Origin: Bacillota bacterium
GTDB taxonomy: Bacteria; Bacillota; Sulfobacillia; Thermaerobacterales; Thermaerobacteraceae
Direction of reading: 5' to 3'
Assembly (NCBI GenBank): GCA_003242195.1
Contig: QGUQ01000011.1
Coordinates: 1 to 13,960, forward strand
DNA length: 13,960 nt
Within the stretch, counting starts at the first letter, position 1; each line of letters opens with the position of its first letter. Made by a program: the position numbers and the translations under genes. The notes below the pieces were generated by a model, which was not told where the DNA came from, did no database searches, and saw nothing but the letters and a program-made list of their open reading frames with translations. Positions 13,581 to 13,960 of this stretch are shown here, one piece after another.

Positions 13581-13960
13581 AAAGGGACTGTTGAAAAAGG
13601 GGGTGTTCGCGAAAGGGTGCGTGGCAGAAGTGTCCAAAGGAACGGGTGAGAACGTGAAGCGGGGAGGCCGATCTTTTGCTGATCGAGCCCGATTACGCGA
13701 AGCGGCACCGAATGTTCGAGTTCGTCCCGAAGTCGTTGGATGAGCTGGTCCCGCGAGATCACCTCCTGCGTCGCGTCGAGGCCTGCATCGATTTCCGTTC
13801 CCTCGCTGCCCCGTTGGCGAAGGGCTACCATCCCGATCACGGCCGTCCCGCGGTCCCTCCAGAGGTGCTCGTCCGGGCGCTCGCCATTGGATACCTCTAC
13901 GGCATTGCTTCCTTTCGGAAACTATGCGCCGCCATCCACGAGAACATCAGCTTCCGTTGG
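13581..13960 (+). mobile_element. Left end of an IS1182-type insertion sequence
   Basis: The transposase frame starts at 13676. The sequence AAAGGGACTGTTGAAAAAGG, from 13581, looks like the type of terminal inverted repeat found on IS1182-like elements, so I place the left end here. The boundary is approximate because the right end is outside the window. Just before it, CCGGGT-N8-ACCCGG (13549-13568) is an inverted repeat that may be the insertion target. Confidence 0.5.
13676..13960 (+). CDS. IS1182-family transposase, N-terminal part
   Basis: 95 codons, running off the right edge without a stop. The residues MFEFVPKSLDELVPRDHLLRRV, seen at the beginning, and GYHPDHGRPAVPPEVLVRAL followed by IGYLYGIASFRKLCAAI match the N-terminal DUF772-type domain of IS1182/IS5-group transposases, which precedes the DDE catalytic core. 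Start TTG 13676 is chosen because GGGGAGG lies 8 bases before it; ATG 13712 lacks a site and would cut 12 residues. The frame is intact as far as it can be seen, so the element may be active. The catalytic DDE residues lie outside the window. Confidence 0.88.
   Translation, partial: MLIEPDYAKRHRMFEFVPKSLDELVPRDHLLRRVEACIDFRSLAAPLAKGYHPDHGRPAVPPEVLVRALAIGYLYGIASFRKLCAAIHENISFRW

Overview
The window looks like chromosomal DNA from a very GC-rich, Gram-positive-type bacterium. Evidence seen directly: strong purine-rich ribosome binding sites, many GTG starts, compact spacing, and a SufS-SufU cysteine desulfurase/scaffold pair, which is typical of Bacillota and Actinomycetota. A high-GC, aerobic, possibly thermophilic Bacillota (Thermaerobacter-like) is my best inference. 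There is no marker gene here that fixes the taxonomy.

Left part (about 1-3,500, minus strand): a complete succinate dehydrogenase operon in the order sdhC-sdhD-sdhA-sdhB. It has all three SdhB iron-sulfur cluster motifs, the covalent-FAD histidine of SdhA and one candidate heme histidine in each membrane anchor. It ends in an extreme G11/C11 hairpin. Upstream is an M42-family metallo-aminopeptidase (3,700-4,779, minus), separated from sdh by a clear intrinsic terminator.

Middle (about 4,900-9,070, plus strand): an iron-sulfur cluster assembly locus, sufC-sufD, a 14-bp terminator hairpin, then sufS-sufU. The sufC promoter overlaps a divergent -10 element for the peptidase, and an inverted repeat lies at the predicted transcription start. 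The usual partner sufB is not in the window. SufU lacks the insertion usual in its family. The SUF machinery would supply clusters to enzymes such as the neighbouring SdhB.

Right part: a minus-strand pair of a flavin-reductase-like flavoprotein and an unrecognised 148-residue protein (9,160-10,118). Divergent from it is thioredoxin reductase trxB (10,385-11,368), with promoters visible on both sides. Then come a possible 35-residue membrane peptide, a short Na+/phosphate-cotransporter-family protein (11,763-12,692) and a 75-residue two-helix membrane protein on the opposite strand (12,840-13,067).

The last kilobase is decayed accessory DNA. It holds about 350 bases without a convincing gene, then a TTGACA/palindrome regulatory site. 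Next is the broken start of what looks like an ABC-transporter permease gene, stopped after 11 codons by an in-frame TAG. The 5' end of an IS1182-type transposase runs off the window. I found no CRISPR array, tRNA, rRNA or clear defence system.
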